Assembly: GCA_013214965.1 (NCBI GenBank)
Contig: JABSRU010000007.1
Coordinates: forward strand, 1 to 64,000
Direction: 5' to 3'
Origin: Gammaproteobacteria bacterium
Lineage (GTDB): Bacteria; Pseudomonadota; Gammaproteobacteria; Enterobacterales; Psychrobiaceae
Length of the DNA: 64,000 bases
The notes below the pieces were generated by a model that saw only the letters and a program-made list of their open reading frames with translations, had not been told where the DNA came from and ran no database searches. Position numbers and translations under genes: made by a program. Every line of letters starts with the position of its first letter. The first letter of the stretch is position 1. This document shows positions 38,383-48,165 of this stretch, in pieces.

Positions 38383-39882
38383 GTGCAAAAAATAATAAAA
38401 ATATTTGCCACGTTAGGGGTAGTCTCTCTAGCATTTGTGGCAAGGGGCGAAAGTTCCTTCAATATGACTCAAGGGGTGACAGATATTAGTCATCGCGTTT
38501 ATGACCTCCACATGACAATTTTATACATTTGTGTCGCCATTGGCGTTGTCGTTTTTGGTGTGATGTTTTATTCAATTGTCAAACACCGAAAATCCTCAGG
38601 AGCGAAAGCCGCTCAATTTCATGAAAGTACCAAGGTTGAATTACTTTGGACCATCATTCCGTTTTTTATCTTAATCGCAATGGCGATACCAGCCACCACA
38701 ACATTGATTGAGATGGAAGATAACTCGAAAGCCGATATCACGATTAAAATAACCGCCTCGCAGTGGAAGTGGCATTATCAATATTTTGATCATGACTTTG
38801 GTTTTTTTAGTTTATTAGCCACGCCCAGTGAGCAAATTAAAAATAAAGCCACTAAAACAACCAATTATTTACTCGAAGTGGATCGGCATTTAGTGATCCC
38901 CGTTAATAAAAAAGTTCGCTTTTTAATTACTGCCGATGACGTTATTCATGCATGGTGGGTGCCTGCTTTTGCCGTTAAGCAAGATGCCAATCCTGGTTTT
39001 ATTAATGAAGCATGGACTCGGGTTAACGAGCCGGGAATTTATCGCGGTCAATGTGCTGAGCTCTGTGGTAAAGATCATGGTTTTATGCCGATAGTGGTGG
39101 AAGTCTTAAGCGAGGTTGATTATCAACAATGGCTTAAGGGTCAATTAGCGCAAGTGGCTCGCGATAAACAAGCTGAGCAGCAAGCCCTAAGTTCAACGGT
39201 AACCTTGGAAGAATCGATGTTATTGGGTAAAACTGTTTATGACGGTCGTTGCGCCGCTTGTCATCAGCAAAATGGGCAAGGGATCCCTGGCGCATTTCCA
39301 GCAATCAAAGGCAGTGCTATTGCATTGGGCGATGTTAATGCTCATATCGATATTGTGGCCAATGGTAAAGCGGGCACGGCGATGCAGGCTTTTTCTGCAC
39401 AACTTAGCTCAAAAGAATTAGCCGCGGTTATTACCTACGAGCGTAATGCTTGGGGCAATGATACCGGAGATGTGGTGCAAGCTTCAGATCTGGTGCAATC
39501 GAACGCTAACGATTCCATTATTGAAAAATTCGATGAAAAAATCGTTACTCCTGCCGTGGCAGAAAAAATTGAACCCGTCGCGAGAAGTGGTGAAGCGGTT
39601 TACCTTGCGCATTGTGCGGCATGTCATCAAGTGACCGGTGCTGGTATACCAGGTGCATTCCCTGCACTGAAAGGCAGTCCAATTGCGTTGGGCGATGTCT
39701 CACTGCATATTATCATGGTAGCCAACGGTAAACCGGGCACGGCAATGCAAGGGTTTAAAAACCAACTAACGGCTGATGAACTAGCCGCCGTCATCACTTA
39801 TGAGCGAAATGCATGGGGCAATGACACCGGTGATACCGTGGTTGCCAGTGACATTGAATCAACCGTGGGAGGTAATAAATAA
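38383..39882 (+). CDS. coxB: Cytochrome c oxidase subunit II with two fused cytochrome c domains
   Basis: 499 residues from the GTG at 38383, which has GGGTGAG just before it; an in-frame GTG at 38374 is possible. Signal peptide, two membrane helices, then the CuA domain with CAELCGKDHGFMP (Cys, Cys, His, Met ligands). Two C-terminal cytochrome c domains follow with CAACH at about 290 and 411. The copies are highly alike (both have IPGAFPA-KGS-IALGDV, AVITYERNAWGNDTGD) and spaced 363 bp, so this is a tandem domain duplication. It would feed electrons to subunit I without a soluble cytochrome c. Confidence 0.93.
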   Translation: MQKIIKIFATLGVVSLAFVARGESSFNMTQGVTDISHRVYDLHMTILYICVAIGVVVFGVMFYSIVKHRKSSGAKAAQFHESTKVELLWTIIPFFILIAMAIPATTTLIEMEDNSKADITIKITASQWKWHYQYFDHDFGFFSLLATPSEQIKNKATKTTNYLLEVDRHLVIPVNKKVRFLITADDVIHAWWVPAFAVKQDANPGFINEAWTRVNEPGIYRGQCAELCGKDHGFMPIVVEVLSEVDYQQWLKGQLAQVARDKQAEQQALSSTVTLEESMLLGKTVYDGRCAACHQQNGQGIPGAFPAIKGSAIALGDVNAHIDIVANGKAGTAMQAFSAQLSSKELAAVITYERNAWGNDTGDVVQASDLVQSNANDSIIEKFDEKIVTPAVAEKIEPVARSGEAVYLAHCAACHQVTGAGIPGAFPALKGSPIALGDVSLHIIMVANGKPGTAMQGFKNQLTADELAAVITYERNAWGNDTGDTVVASDIESTVGGNK

Positions 39883-41483
39883 TGACTGATGCAACAGCGA
39901 ATAACGACCAAACATTGGCCGCAGACGATCATCATGGTCATCAGCCTCCTAAGGGCTTGATGCGTTGGGTATTAACCACTAATCATAAAGACATCGGTAC
40001 CCTGTATTTATGTTTTAGTTTCTTAATGTTCTTGATCGGTGGCGCGATGGCTATGGTGATCCGCGCTGAATTATATCAACCGGGATTACAGATTGTTGAG
40101 CCGAATTTTTTCAATCAAATGACCACTGTTCATGGTTTGATTATGGTATTTGGTGCCGTCATGCCCGCGTTTACAGGCTTAGCCAATTGGTTAATTCCAA
40201 TGATGATTGGTGCGCCGGATATGGCATTGCCGAGAATGAATAACTGGAGCTTTTGGATCCTACCAATGGCGTTTACTATCTTGCTATCATCATTGTTTAT
40301 GGAAGGTGGCGGCCCTAATTTCGGCTGGACATTCTACGCGCCATTATCGACGACTTACTCGCCCGATAGCACCGCATTATTTGTGTTTGCCATTCATATC
40401 ATGGGTATTTCATCGATTTTGGGCGCGATTAATGTCGTGGTAACGATCATTAATATGCGTGCGCCAGGCATGACTTACATGAAGATGCCATTATTCGTGT
40501 GGACTTGGTTAATCACGGCATTTCTATTGATTGCCGTGATGCCAGTATTAGCCGCTACGGTGACGATGGTGCTGACCGATAAATATTTCGGTACCAGTTT
40601 CTTTGAGGCCGCTGGTGGCGGTGATCCTGTGTTGTTCCAACATATATTTTGGTTCTTTGGTCACCCTGAAGTTTACATCATGATTCTGCCATCTTTTGGC
40701 ATCATATCAGCGATTGTCCCGACTTTTTCGCGCAAAAAACTTTTTGGCTATTCATCGATGGTGTATGCGACTTCATCCATTGCGCTACTGTCATTTGTTG
40801 TTTGGGCCCACCATATGTTTACCACCGGAATGCCCGTGGCCGCTGAATTGTTCTTTATGTATTGCACCATGTTAATTTCGATTCCAACGGGGGTTAAAGT
40901 GTTTAATTGGGTGGCGACGATGTGGCGGGGCTCATTAACCTTTGAAACCCCGATGCTATTTTCGATTGCCTTTATCGTCTTGTTTACTATTGGCGGTTTC
41001 TCTGGACTGATGTTGGCGATTACCCCGGCGGATTTTCAATACCATGATACTTATTTTGTGGTGGCACATTTCCATTATGTGCTAGTGACTGGCGCGATAT
41101 TTTCGATCATGGCCGCAGCCTATTATTGGCTGCCGAAATGGACCGGTCATATGTACGATGAACGTTTAGGTAAAATTCACTTCTGGTGTTCTCTTATCTC
41201 GGTCAATGTGCTGTTTTTCCCGATGCATTTTTTAGGACTCGCAGGAATGCCGCGACGGATACCTGATTATGCGCTGCAGTTTGCTGATTTTAATCAGTTA
41301 GTCAGCATCGGTGGTTTTGCCTTTGGTTTATCACAGCTGATTTTCTTAGTGGTATTAGTTAAATGTGTTCGTGGTGGCGAAAAAGCGCCGGCTAAACCTT
41401 GGGAAGGTGCGGAAGGTTTAGAGTGGGAAATGCCATCACCAGCGCCATATCATAGCCATACTACGCCACCAGAGATTAAGTAA
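39882..41483 (+). CDS. coxA: Cytochrome c oxidase subunit I
   Basis: 533 residues, 12 spans, haem a and a3-CuB centre. TVHGLIMVFGAVMPAFTGLANWLIPM carries a haem a ligand His. WFFGHPEVYIMILPSFGIIS holds the CuB His with the cross-linked Tyr, AHHMF a further CuB pair, and DTYFVVAHFHYVL the haem ligands. GGAGGT precedes the ATG, which overlaps the coxB stop. This is an aa3/caa3-type A-family oxidase. Confidence 0.97.
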   Translation: MTDATANNDQTLAADDHHGHQPPKGLMRWVLTTNHKDIGTLYLCFSFLMFLIGGAMAMVIRAELYQPGLQIVEPNFFNQMTTVHGLIMVFGAVMPAFTGLANWLIPMMIGAPDMALPRMNNWSFWILPMAFTILLSSLFMEGGGPNFGWTFYAPLSTTYSPDSTALFVFAIHIMGISSILGAINVVVTIINMRAPGMTYMKMPLFVWTWLITAFLLIAVMPVLAATVTMVLTDKYFGTSFFEAAGGGDPVLFQHIFWFFGHPEVYIMILPSFGIISAIVPTFSRKKLFGYSSMVYATSSIALLSFVVWAHHMFTTGMPVAAELFFMYCTMLISIPTGVKVFNWVATMWRGSLTFETPMLFSIAFIVLFTIGGFSGLMLAITPADFQYHDTYFVVAHFHYVLVTGAIFSIMAAAYYWLPKWTGHMYDERLGKIHFWCSLISVNVLFFPMHFLGLAGMPRRIPDYALQFADFNQLVSIGGFAFGLSQLIFLVVLVKCVRGGEKAPAKPWEGAEGLEWEMPSPAPYHSHTTPPEIK

Positions 41484-41484
41484 T

Positions 41485-42045
41485 ATGAGCGATTCACTCA
41501 AGCAAATTAATCGACGATTAATGCTAAAACTAGGCTCAGTGATTGTGCTGATGTTTGGCTTTGGCTTTGCTTTAGTGCCGCTTTATGACGTGTTTTGTGA
41601 GGTAACAGGGCTCAATGGTCGTACCGTCGTCAAGGCTGAATCGATCAGTCATCAAATTGATAAAACGCGCACTGTGCGATTGCAATTGATGACCTCGATA
41701 GCGCCGGGTATGCCGTGGCAGTTTGAGCCCTTAGTTAAATATATCGATGTTCATCCCGGTGAGAATACCGTGGTGAAATTTCGGGCACTTAATCTGACCC
41801 GTGAATTAGTGGTTGGCCAGGCTATTCCGTCAGTGTCACCTGGCCTTGCTGCGAACTACCTTAATAAAACCGAATGTTTTTGCTTTAATCAACAACCATT
41901 ATTAGCAGGTGAAGAAACATTGATGGGATTAGTCTTTTTTATCTCACCGGATCTTCCTGCCAACATAGATACCTTAACCTTGTCTTATACATTATTTAAT
42001 GTCACCGAGCACTATGTTGCAAGTTCGGCACAAGCGGGTATTTAA
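41485..42045 (+). CDS. ctaG: Cytochrome c oxidase assembly protein CtaG/Cox11
   Basis: 186 residues: one N-terminal membrane anchor (about 14-34, ending PLYDVFCEVTGLNG) and a periplasmic copper-binding domain with CFCFNQQPLLAGE holding the Cys-x-Cys copper site. It inserts CuB into subunit I. Placed between coxA and coxC as usual. Confidence 0.93.
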   Translation: MSDSLKQINRRLMLKLGSVIVLMFGFGFALVPLYDVFCEVTGLNGRTVVKAESISHQIDKTRTVRLQLMTSIAPGMPWQFEPLVKYIDVHPGENTVVKFRALNLTRELVVGQAIPSVSPGLAANYLNKTECFCFNQQPLLAGEETLMGLVFFISPDLPANIDTLTLSYTLFNVTEHYVASSAQAGI

Positions 42046-42056
42046 TAGGAGCTAAC

Positions 42057-42932
42057 ATGACAGAAAAAACTACAGTTTATTATGTCCCAACTCAAAGTTA
42101 TTGGCCAATTATGGGAGCCATTGGCTTGCTGTGTATGGCAGTTGGGGCAGGGACCACTGTTCAACAAATGAATAGTGAAGCCACAAGCGGCACCTGGATT
42201 TTAACGTTAGGTATTGGCATTATTATTGCGATGTTATTCGGCTGGTTTAGTGACGTGATTAAAGAGTCACAATCGGGAATGTATAGCGCTCAAATGGATC
42301 GCTCATTTCGCCAAGGCATGAGTTGGTTTATTTTCTCGGAAGTGATGTTCTTCGTCGCTTTCTTTGGCGCGTTATTTTATGTGCGAAACATCTCAATCTA
42401 TTGGCTTGGTGGTGGTTCTAATAATGCGATGACCGGTCAGGTGCTGTGGCCTGAATTTGAAGCGATTTGGCCACTTATTACCACGCCAGCGGGAGATACC
42501 ACCGAGGCGATGGGTTGGAAGGGTTTACCGCTGATCAATACCGTGATTTTATTAACTTCATCGGTCACTTTACACTTTGCTCATCTTGGCCTTGAACAAA
42601 ATAAACGTAAACAGCTTACGGTGCTATTAGCGATTACCGTGTTACTCGGCGCTAGCTTTATCTTTCTTCAAGCGGAAGAGTACATCGAAGCCTATCGCCA
42701 CATGGGACTGACGCTAAGTTCCGGAGTGTATGGTAATACCTTCTTTATTTTAACCGGTTTTCACGGCATGCATGTCACCATTGGTACCATCATGCTATTT
42801 GTGATGTTAATTCGAATCATGAAAGGCCACTTTACCCCAGACAATCATTTTGCCTTTCAGGCCAGCAGTTGGTATTGGCATTTTGTCGATGTGGTATGGC
42901 TCGGGTTGTTTTTCTTCGTTTATATTTTGTAG
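42057..42932 (+). CDS. coxC: Cytochrome c oxidase subunit III
   Basis: 291 residues, seven spans. YYVPTQSYWPIMG at the start, QGMSWFIFSEVMFFVAFFGALFYVR and the end HFVDVVWLGLFFFVYIL are subunit III landmarks. It stabilises the oxidase and its proton uptake. GGAG precedes the ATG; last gene of the coxB-coxA-ctaG-coxC operon. Confidence 0.95.
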   Translation: MTEKTTVYYVPTQSYWPIMGAIGLLCMAVGAGTTVQQMNSEATSGTWILTLGIGIIIAMLFGWFSDVIKESQSGMYSAQMDRSFRQGMSWFIFSEVMFFVAFFGALFYVRNISIYWLGGGSNNAMTGQVLWPEFEAIWPLITTPAGDTTEAMGWKGLPLINTVILLTSSVTLHFAHLGLEQNKRKQLTVLLAITVLLGASFIFLQAEEYIEAYRHMGLTLSSGVYGNTFFILTGFHGMHVTIGTIMLFVMLIRIMKGHFTPDNHFAFQASSWYWHFVDVVWLGLFFFVYIL

Positions 42933-42973
42933 CAAAGTGCTGAAATATGCCTGTTCCTCGATGAATGTAAATG

Positions 42974-43180
42974 TTAATAAGGTCGAGGGTTTGGTGTGAT
43001 AACCCCAAAGGCGATGGCGGCAAGGATCAGGGTGAAAATGATCACCGAGGCGAATAATCGGCGACCAAAAAATTGGCTCATGCTTTTATTTGAGTCGGGA
43101 TTATTCATTATTTTTACCGCTTGAAACAAGCTCACGACAATAAAAATGAATAGTACAATAATTAAGGGCTTGAGTAGCAT
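42974..43180 (-). CDS. DUF2909-type twin-span membrane protein
   Basis: 68 residues with two membrane helices (about 5-24 and 43-63) joined by a polar loop. Small proteins of this kind lie between coxC and surf1 in many gammaproteobacteria, on the opposite strand, as here. Possibly an oxidase assembly factor; no function is established. Confidence 0.75.
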   Translation of the reverse strand: MLLKPLIIVLFIFIVVSLFQAVKIMNNPDSNKSMSQFFGRRLFASVIIFTLILAAIAFGVITPNPRPY

Positions 43181-43220
43181 GTTTTATCCTCCATTAAATC
43201 AATAGCAACGTTGAGGCCAT

Positions 43221-43970
43221 ATGATAAAAAACAGTAACACAATGGTTATCATCGCACTAGGTTTAGTACTGCTAGTGTTTATTGGGTTATTGAAACTAGG
43301 ATTTTGGCAACTAGATCGAGCGCAACAAAAACAACAGTATTTTGAACAGACCGAGCAGTTGATTGATTCGTCACCGCTTGATGTTAAGGGCTTGTTTAAC
43401 ATTGAACATCACAGCCAACAACCAGTGAAAGCCAGTGGCAAGTTGTTACATCAATATACTTTTTTACTCGACAATGTGACATTTAACGGCCAAGTCGGAT
43501 TCGAAGTGATAGTGCCATTATTGGTCGATGATTATCAACGTAAGTTGGTGCTTATTAATCTGGGCTGGGTTGCTAGCACTGGGTATCGTGACATATTGCC
43601 CAGTTTATTGCAGTGGCAGGGGACCGTGGCAGTGATTGGGAATTTACATCAACCAACAGCTAATCCATTTGCGTTAACGGCAGAGGGCACAGCGGGTTGG
43701 CCTCAGGTGATTGGGGAGCTCAATATAACAGCAATGACTAAACAGCTGGCTGAAAATATCGAACAATTAACCGTGTTTAATTCCATTGTTCGCGTCTCGC
43801 CTTTCACTACTGTGGGTTATCAAAAGCAATGGTTGTGGGTCAATATGTCAGTGGAAAAGCATCTTGGTTATGCGATGCAATGGTTTGCATTGGCGTTTAC
43901 ATTATTGATTTTAACGGCAATGTTTACTCGAAAAAAATCTGTGAAAATAAGGAATAACAATGAAAAATAG
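43221..43970 (+). CDS. SURF1-family oxidase assembly protein
   Basis: 249 residues: an N-terminal helix (about 8-27, then LGFWQLDRAQQKQ, a SURF1 hallmark), a periplasmic domain with NLGWVAS, and a C-terminal helix (LGYAMQWFALAFTLLIL). It helps insert haem A into subunit I. Its stop overlaps the next gene by 11 bp. Confidence 0.9.
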   Translation: MIKNSNTMVIIALGLVLLVFIGLLKLGFWQLDRAQQKQQYFEQTEQLIDSSPLDVKGLFNIEHHSQQPVKASGKLLHQYTFLLDNVTFNGQVGFEVIVPLLVDDYQRKLVLINLGWVASTGYRDILPSLLQWQGTVAVIGNLHQPTANPFALTAEGTAGWPQVIGELNITAMTKQLAENIEQLTVFNSIVRVSPFTTVGYQKQWLWVNMSVEKHLGYAMQWFALAFTLLILTAMFTRKKSVKIRNNNEK

Positions 43971-44505
43971 ACGTGCAAAAAGCCAACTACTTTTATTATT
44001 ACTAGCCTTTGCTTTACCTATCATTGCGGCAAAGATATTATTAAATAGCGGTTTTCGAGGTGAAATCTCGACTCACGGTGGTGAGTTATTAGAGCAAGAA
44101 ATAAGCTATCAAAGCTTAGCACTTAGTAATCCGACACCAGGCCAATGGCAAATGCTGTATATCAGTGACAATGGCTGTGATAAACAATGCTATGACAAGG
44201 TTGGCTATTTGCAACAAACGTGGCGAGCGTTAGGGCGTTTACAAGAGCGGGTCGCTATTGTGATGCTCGTTAACGAAAATTCAAGCCAGCCAGTACCATC
44301 GTTTATTGATCATCAATTAGTTAATCAACTGCATGTTGAGTCAATGGTCGATATTCCCTATCAGGGGCAAGTTATTATCGTTGACCCCCTAGGTAATTTG
44401 GTGATGAGTTTTTCATGGCCCGATGATCAACAACAATCATTAATTGTCGCGCATGACATCTTACTCGATATTAAACAATTGCTTAAATTATCTCGAATTG
44501 GTTAG
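43960..44505 (+). CDS. Uncharacterised cytochrome oxidase-cluster protein with a Cys-x3-Cys motif
   Basis: 181 residues: an N-terminal membrane anchor (about 7-27), then a periplasmic domain whose order resembles a thioredoxin/SCO fold: a strand (WQMLYIS), [13 protein letters not shown] with Cys-x3-Cys, a helix, then VAIVMLVN and [22 protein letters not shown] proteins use Cys-x3-Cys plus a distal His to bind copper; a clear distal His is not seen. Between SURF1 and CyoE, overlapping the first and 10 bp from the second. Probably a copper or thiol assembly factor (inference). Confidence 0.7.
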   Translation: MKNRRAKSQLLLLLLAFALPIIAAKILLNSGFRGEISTHGGELLEQEISYQSLALSNPTPGQWQMLYISDNGCDKQCYDKVGYLQQTWRALGRLQERVAIVMLVNENSSQPVPSFIDHQLVNQLHVESMVDIPYQGQVIIVDPLGNLVMSFSWPDDQQQSLIVAHDILLDIKQLLKLSRIG

Positions 44506-44515
44506 GGAGCATATT

Positions 44516-45421
44516 ATGATTAAAACTCAACAAATCATCACAACCGGTCATGATTTTATTGGCTCATGGCAAGCCTATTATCAATTAACCAAGCCTAAAG
44601 TTATTTTATTATTGCTATTAACGGCAGTGGTGGGCATGTGTTTGGCCTCGCCGGGTGCACCGCCGCTATTATTGGTTATTGTCGCTAGCCTTGGCATAGG
44701 TTTAATGGCCTCAGCAGGTGCGGTGTTTAATCATTGTATTGATCATAATATCGACTGCAAAATGGCCCGCACTAAACGGCGACCAATCCCGCAAGGTAAA
44801 GTGAGTTTAAGGCAAGCCGTTTACTTTGCGGTTGGCTTAGCGATTAGTGGTATGGCGATATTATGGTGGTTGGTCAACCCGTTAACCGCCGTACTAACGC
44901 TAATTAGCATGTTAGGTTATGCGGTTGTTTATACCGTGTGGCTCAAACGGGCGACGCCGCAAAATATTGTGATTGGAGGCATTGCTGGTGCTGCGCCACC
45001 CTTACTGGGCTGGACCGCCATTACGGGACAATTTGACGGTAATGCGCTGTTATTGGTGATGATTATTTTCACTTGGACCCCACCGCATTTTTGGGCATTA
45101 GCCATTGATCGTTGCGATGATTATAAAAAATCTGGTTTACCCATGTTACCAGTGACCCATGGTATCGAGTTTACTAAAACCATGATTCTGCTTTATACCG
45201 TGTTGTTAATGGCGGTTGGTTTAATGCCATTTTTAACAGGGATGTCTGGATGGCTCTATTTTGTTGGTTCTAGTTTGTTAAATTGGGGATTTTTTGTGGT
45301 GGCTTGGCAGCTTAAATATACCCCTGAAAAGCGCACGCCAATGGCGGTATTTAAATATTCGATTTACCATTTGATGATATTGTTTATAATTATCTTATTG
45401 GATCATTACTTAATGGGTTAA
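44516..45421 (+). CDS. cyoE: Protohaem IX farnesyltransferase (haem O synthase)
   Basis: 301 residues from ATG 44516, preceded by GGGAG; the upstream open frame lies in the previous gene. UbiA-family enzyme with seven to nine spans that farnesylates haem b to haem O, which CtaA converts to haem A. The aspartate motif [19 protein letters not shown] (NxxxDxxxD) and the second loop [15 protein letters not shown] are intact. Next to sco. Confidence 0.94.
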   Translation: MIKTQQIITTGHDFIGSWQAYYQLTKPKVILLLLLTAVVGMCLASPGAPPLLLVIVASLGIGLMASAGAVFNHCIDHNIDCKMARTKRRPIPQGKVSLRQAVYFAVGLAISGMAILWWLVNPLTAVLTLISMLGYAVVYTVWLKRATPQNIVIGGIAGAAPPLLGWTAITGQFDGNALLLVMIIFTWTPPHFWALAIDRCDDYKKSGLPMLPVTHGIEFTKTMILLYTVLLMAVGLMPFLTGMSGWLYFVGSSLLNWGFFVVAWQLKYTPEKRTPMAVFKYSIYHLMILFIIILLDHYLMG

Positions 45422-45425
45422 TGGA

Positions 45426-46091
45426 TTGAAAAAGTACTTATTTGGGTTGTTGCTGTTCGTGATATCTGGTGGCTTAGGTATTGTTGCTAATTTGTGGTGG
45501 CAAGGTGACAGCAATAATCAAAGTTCAACGGTGGCGCTAAAAATGACGACCACTGATAATGGCTATCGAACTTTTGCTACGGCTAAAAAAATAGCACCAT
45601 TTTCGTTATCCAGCAGTCGTTCGAGTAATTTTAGTAACCAAAGTTTACTTGGTCAATGGACTATTGTGGTGTTTGGCTATACTTATTGCCCGGATATTTG
45701 CCCGACCACACTAGCGCGGTTAAAAGGAATTTATCCGCAACTGAAACAAACCGCTGCAATGCAGGTGGTGTTTGTGTCAGTGGATCCATTACGTGATGAT
45801 ATGGAGCGATTAACCCAATATATCGGCTACTTTGAGCCTGAATTTATCGCGGTAACAGCGAATCATGATAAATTATTTCCGTTTGCGCAATCATTGCTGT
45901 TGCCCTATGGCATTATTGCCATTAAACCAAACGATGATTATTCGGTCAGCCATAGCGCATCGATTGCGTTAATTAATCCAGCAGGGCAATTGGTTGGACA
46001 ATTTAAGCCGAGTCATCAGCTTGGTGCTATTCCGGTGGTGGATATGAAATTATTAGCCAGCACTTTTGCGACGATTGTTGCTGCTTATTAA
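45426..46091 (+). CDS. SCO1/SenC copper chaperone
   Basis: 221 residues with a TTG start at 45426 (an ATG five bases earlier runs into a stop after one codon). N-terminal anchor, then a thioredoxin-like domain with CPDICPT (Cys-x3-Cys) and the distal His in VSHSASIAL, the full copper-binding triad. It delivers copper to the CuA site of CoxB. Last gene of the oxidase assembly run. Confidence 0.92.
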   Translation: MKKYLFGLLLFVISGGLGIVANLWWQGDSNNQSSTVALKMTTTDNGYRTFATAKKIAPFSLSSSRSSNFSNQSLLGQWTIVVFGYTYCPDICPTTLARLKGIYPQLKQTAAMQVVFVSVDPLRDDMERLTQYIGYFEPEFIAVTANHDKLFPFAQSLLLPYGIIAIKPNDDYSVSHSASIALINPAGQLVGQFKPSHQLGAIPVVDMKLLASTFATIVAAY

Positions 46092-46099
46092 GGCAACTA

Positions 46100-46297
46100 T
46101 TACGGTAATACAAACATTACAATAGTCATTAAACTCAGTACTAATAAAATCGTCGCGATAATCGCAATGACAATATAAGTTTTCGGATCGCCAGCGGCAA
46201 AGTCGCGTTGGCGATTTTTGTCACTTTGAACCCCTAAAAAAGCCGAGAATACACTGCCAATTTGTTGTGGTAGCGTCGGTTTTTTCGGCTGATTCAT
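46100..46297 (-). CDS. DUF2970 small membrane protein
   Basis: 65 residues. A polar head with FSAFLGVQSDKNRQRDFAAGDPKTYI, then one membrane helix (about 43-63). That sequence is the DUF2970 signature as I know it. Function unknown. Convergent with sco (8 bp) and 10 bp downstream of the modF-like gene end on the same strand. Confidence 0.8.
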   Translation of the reverse strand: MNQPKKPTLPQQIGSVFSAFLGVQSDKNRQRDFAAGDPKTYIVIAIIATILLVLSLMTIVMFVLP

Positions 46298-46307
46298 CGT
46301 TGTTCTC

Positions 46308-47750
46308 CTAAATTTTAGTTATTTCAATATGATAGTGATCTTCAAATGGCACAAAACTTAATTGATGAGTCAGACAATCGAGTTTATCGCGACTGTCATG
46401 ACTGACAAATAATATATGAGTATTACTGTGACGAGTAATGTAGTCAACTAAGGCCAATACCTGGCTGCGATGTTGATTATCGAGCCCTAAGCAGGGTTCG
46501 TCTAATACCAATATTAAGGGTAATTTCACCACGGCGCGAGCAATTAAAATAAGCCGTTGCTGTCCATAGGATAGTCTAGAAAACGGTTTATTTTCAGGTT
46601 GATCAATCCCTAATAATTCAAGCCACTCTCTCGCTATTTTTATTTGTTGTTTACTGGGTGTTTCATATAAGCCAATGCTATCAAAAAAGCCCGATAGCAC
46701 CACGCCAAGTATCGAACAACTCGCACGATAATCACGATGTAATTGAGCGCTTACTAACCCGTAGTGTCTTTTTATATCCCATATCGTTTCACCACTACCA
46801 CGCTTAACGCCAAATAGTGTGATGTCTTTACCGTAAGCTTTGGTGTTATCACCATTAATCAAGCCAAGGAGGGTCGATTTACCACAACCATTGGGACCCG
46901 CTAGTCGCCAATGTTGGCCCCGTTGAAATGACCAAGTAAAGTCACTAAACACTTTATGATCTTGGTATTGAATCGACAGATCATTAATTTCCACAAACGC
47001 TTGTTGCGAGTCTAAATGTTGATAATCATAACAGTCAGGTAAATGATGCGGCAGGTTAACTTGATGATGATTTAGCTGTTGCCATATCGCTGAGGAAATC
47101 ACTGTCTCTTTTGTATCATATAACGCTATTTTGCCATCCTTCATCACTAATATTTTATTGATGTTATTGGGCAGTTCTTGATGATAAAAATCGACTAAAA
47201 TGACGTTAATACCACGTTCGATTAACTGCTCTAACACCGTGGTTAAATGTCGTTGTGAGGTGATATCTAATCCGGAAAAAGGGTCGTCGAGTACCAACAT
47301 CTCAGGTTCTTTTACTAAGGCTTGAGCCAGTAACACTTTGCGAGTTTCACCGGTTGATAAAATTTTAAAAGGTTTCTCTAGCAAGTGCTCAATCTGTAAT
47401 AACTCAACGATTTGATTAAACTTATCACCTGAGCCAATAATTTGCTCGGCACTGCGGCCCCAATCGATGCCACCAGCAATGCATTCGCTGTCGTCATTAT
47501 GTCGATCTTGCGCTAGCGCTTCGTTTTCTAAAGAAAAACTCACCGTCGCAACTTTATCTGGGCAAATAACCTCACCGCAGTCAGCAATGATATCACCACC
47601 AATGATTCTGGCTAGCAACGATTTACCGCTGGCATTGTCGCCACAAATTAGTAAGGACTCACCATCAGGCAATTCGAAATACTCGATTTTCAACTGCAAT
47701 TGGTTATTTGAGGATAGGGTTAAATTTTTAATCAGCAATGGAAATACCAC
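46308..47750 (-). CDS. modF: ModF-like tandem ABC ATPase
   Basis: About 480 residues with two ABC ATPase domains in one chain. Domain 1: Walker A CGDNASGKS, signature LSTGETRKVLL, Walker B LVLDDPFSGLD. Domain 2: GPNGCGKST, LSYGQQRLIL, LVLDEPCLGLD, with KRGSGETIWDIKRHYG and VVLSGFFDSIGLY, which match E. coli ModF nearly word for word. ModF's role is unclear (a molybdenum link by position in E. coli; no mod genes here). The start is uncertain: GTG 47750, TTG 47738 and TTG 47777 are in frame, and a TATACT at the far start looks more like a promoter. Confidence 0.82.
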   Translation of the reverse strand: MVFPLLIKNLTLSSNNQLQLKIEYFELPDGESLLICGDNASGKSLLARIIGGDIIADCGEVICPDKVATVSFSLENEALAQDRHNDDSECIAGGIDWGRSAEQIIGSGDKFNQIVELLQIEHLLEKPFKILSTGETRKVLLAQALVKEPEMLVLDDPFSGLDITSQRHLTTVLEQLIERGINVILVDFYHQELPNNINKILVMKDGKIALYDTKETVISSAIWQQLNHHQVNLPHHLPDCYDYQHLDSQQAFVEINDLSIQYQDHKVFSDFTWSFQRGQHWRLAGPNGCGKSTLLGLINGDNTKAYGKDITLFGVKRGSGETIWDIKRHYGLVSAQLHRDYRASCSILGVVLSGFFDSIGLYETPSKQQIKIAREWLELLGIDQPENKPFSRLSYGQQRLILIARAVVKLPLILVLDEPCLGLDNQHRSQVLALVDYITRHSNTHILFVSHDSRDKLDCLTHQLSFVPFEDHYHIEITKI

Positions 47751-47952
47751 ATAGATGTTTTTTTTAGTATAGCGCAACTATGTTCGTTGTTGATATAACC
47801 AAATCTACCTGTCTAGTAACAATAACGTTTGCCTGATTAAAATGATAACAAGAGGGAATCAATTACTTTATTATCGCCCAACAACTCATAATGGGGTACA
47901 TAGCGCCATAGGATTTATCGTGCCAATGTTGGTTTAAGGATTAGGTTTTGTA

Positions 47953-48060
47953 ATGAAAACCCTTATTGTTAACTTCCCCTCTTGCGACAAAGCGGAAGTA
48001 AAAGTCGTAACGGAATATCTTTATTTAAGACTGCTTAGTGCCAGGAGCGGGCATAGATAG
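47953..48060 (+). CDS. Possible 35-residue small protein
   Basis: ATG at 47953 opens 35 codons (MKTLIVNFPSCDKAEVKVVTEYL near the start) ending TAG, preceded by AGGATTAGG. It lies in the 400-bp gap between the modF-like and XRE genes, just before a hairpin. No recognised family; may be a gene remnant or chance. Confidence 0.2.
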   Translation: MKTLIVNFPSCDKAEVKVVTEYLYLRLLSARSGHR

Positions 48061-48095
48061 AAAAGAGCATCTACCTAGTTGGCAGATGCTTCTTA
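48060..48095 (-). terminator. Terminator of the XRE regulator operon
   Basis: AGCATCTaCC-TAGTT-GGcAGATGCT hairpin with CTTTTCT following on the minus strand, 70 bp after the regulator gene ends. It could also act on the plus strand. Confidence 0.55.
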
Positions 48096-48165
48096 ATGAT
48101 TATTGACGACATTGGGTTATTCTGTTTGATTGATGCATGATTTTATCTTTGTAGTCAAAGGAAAA

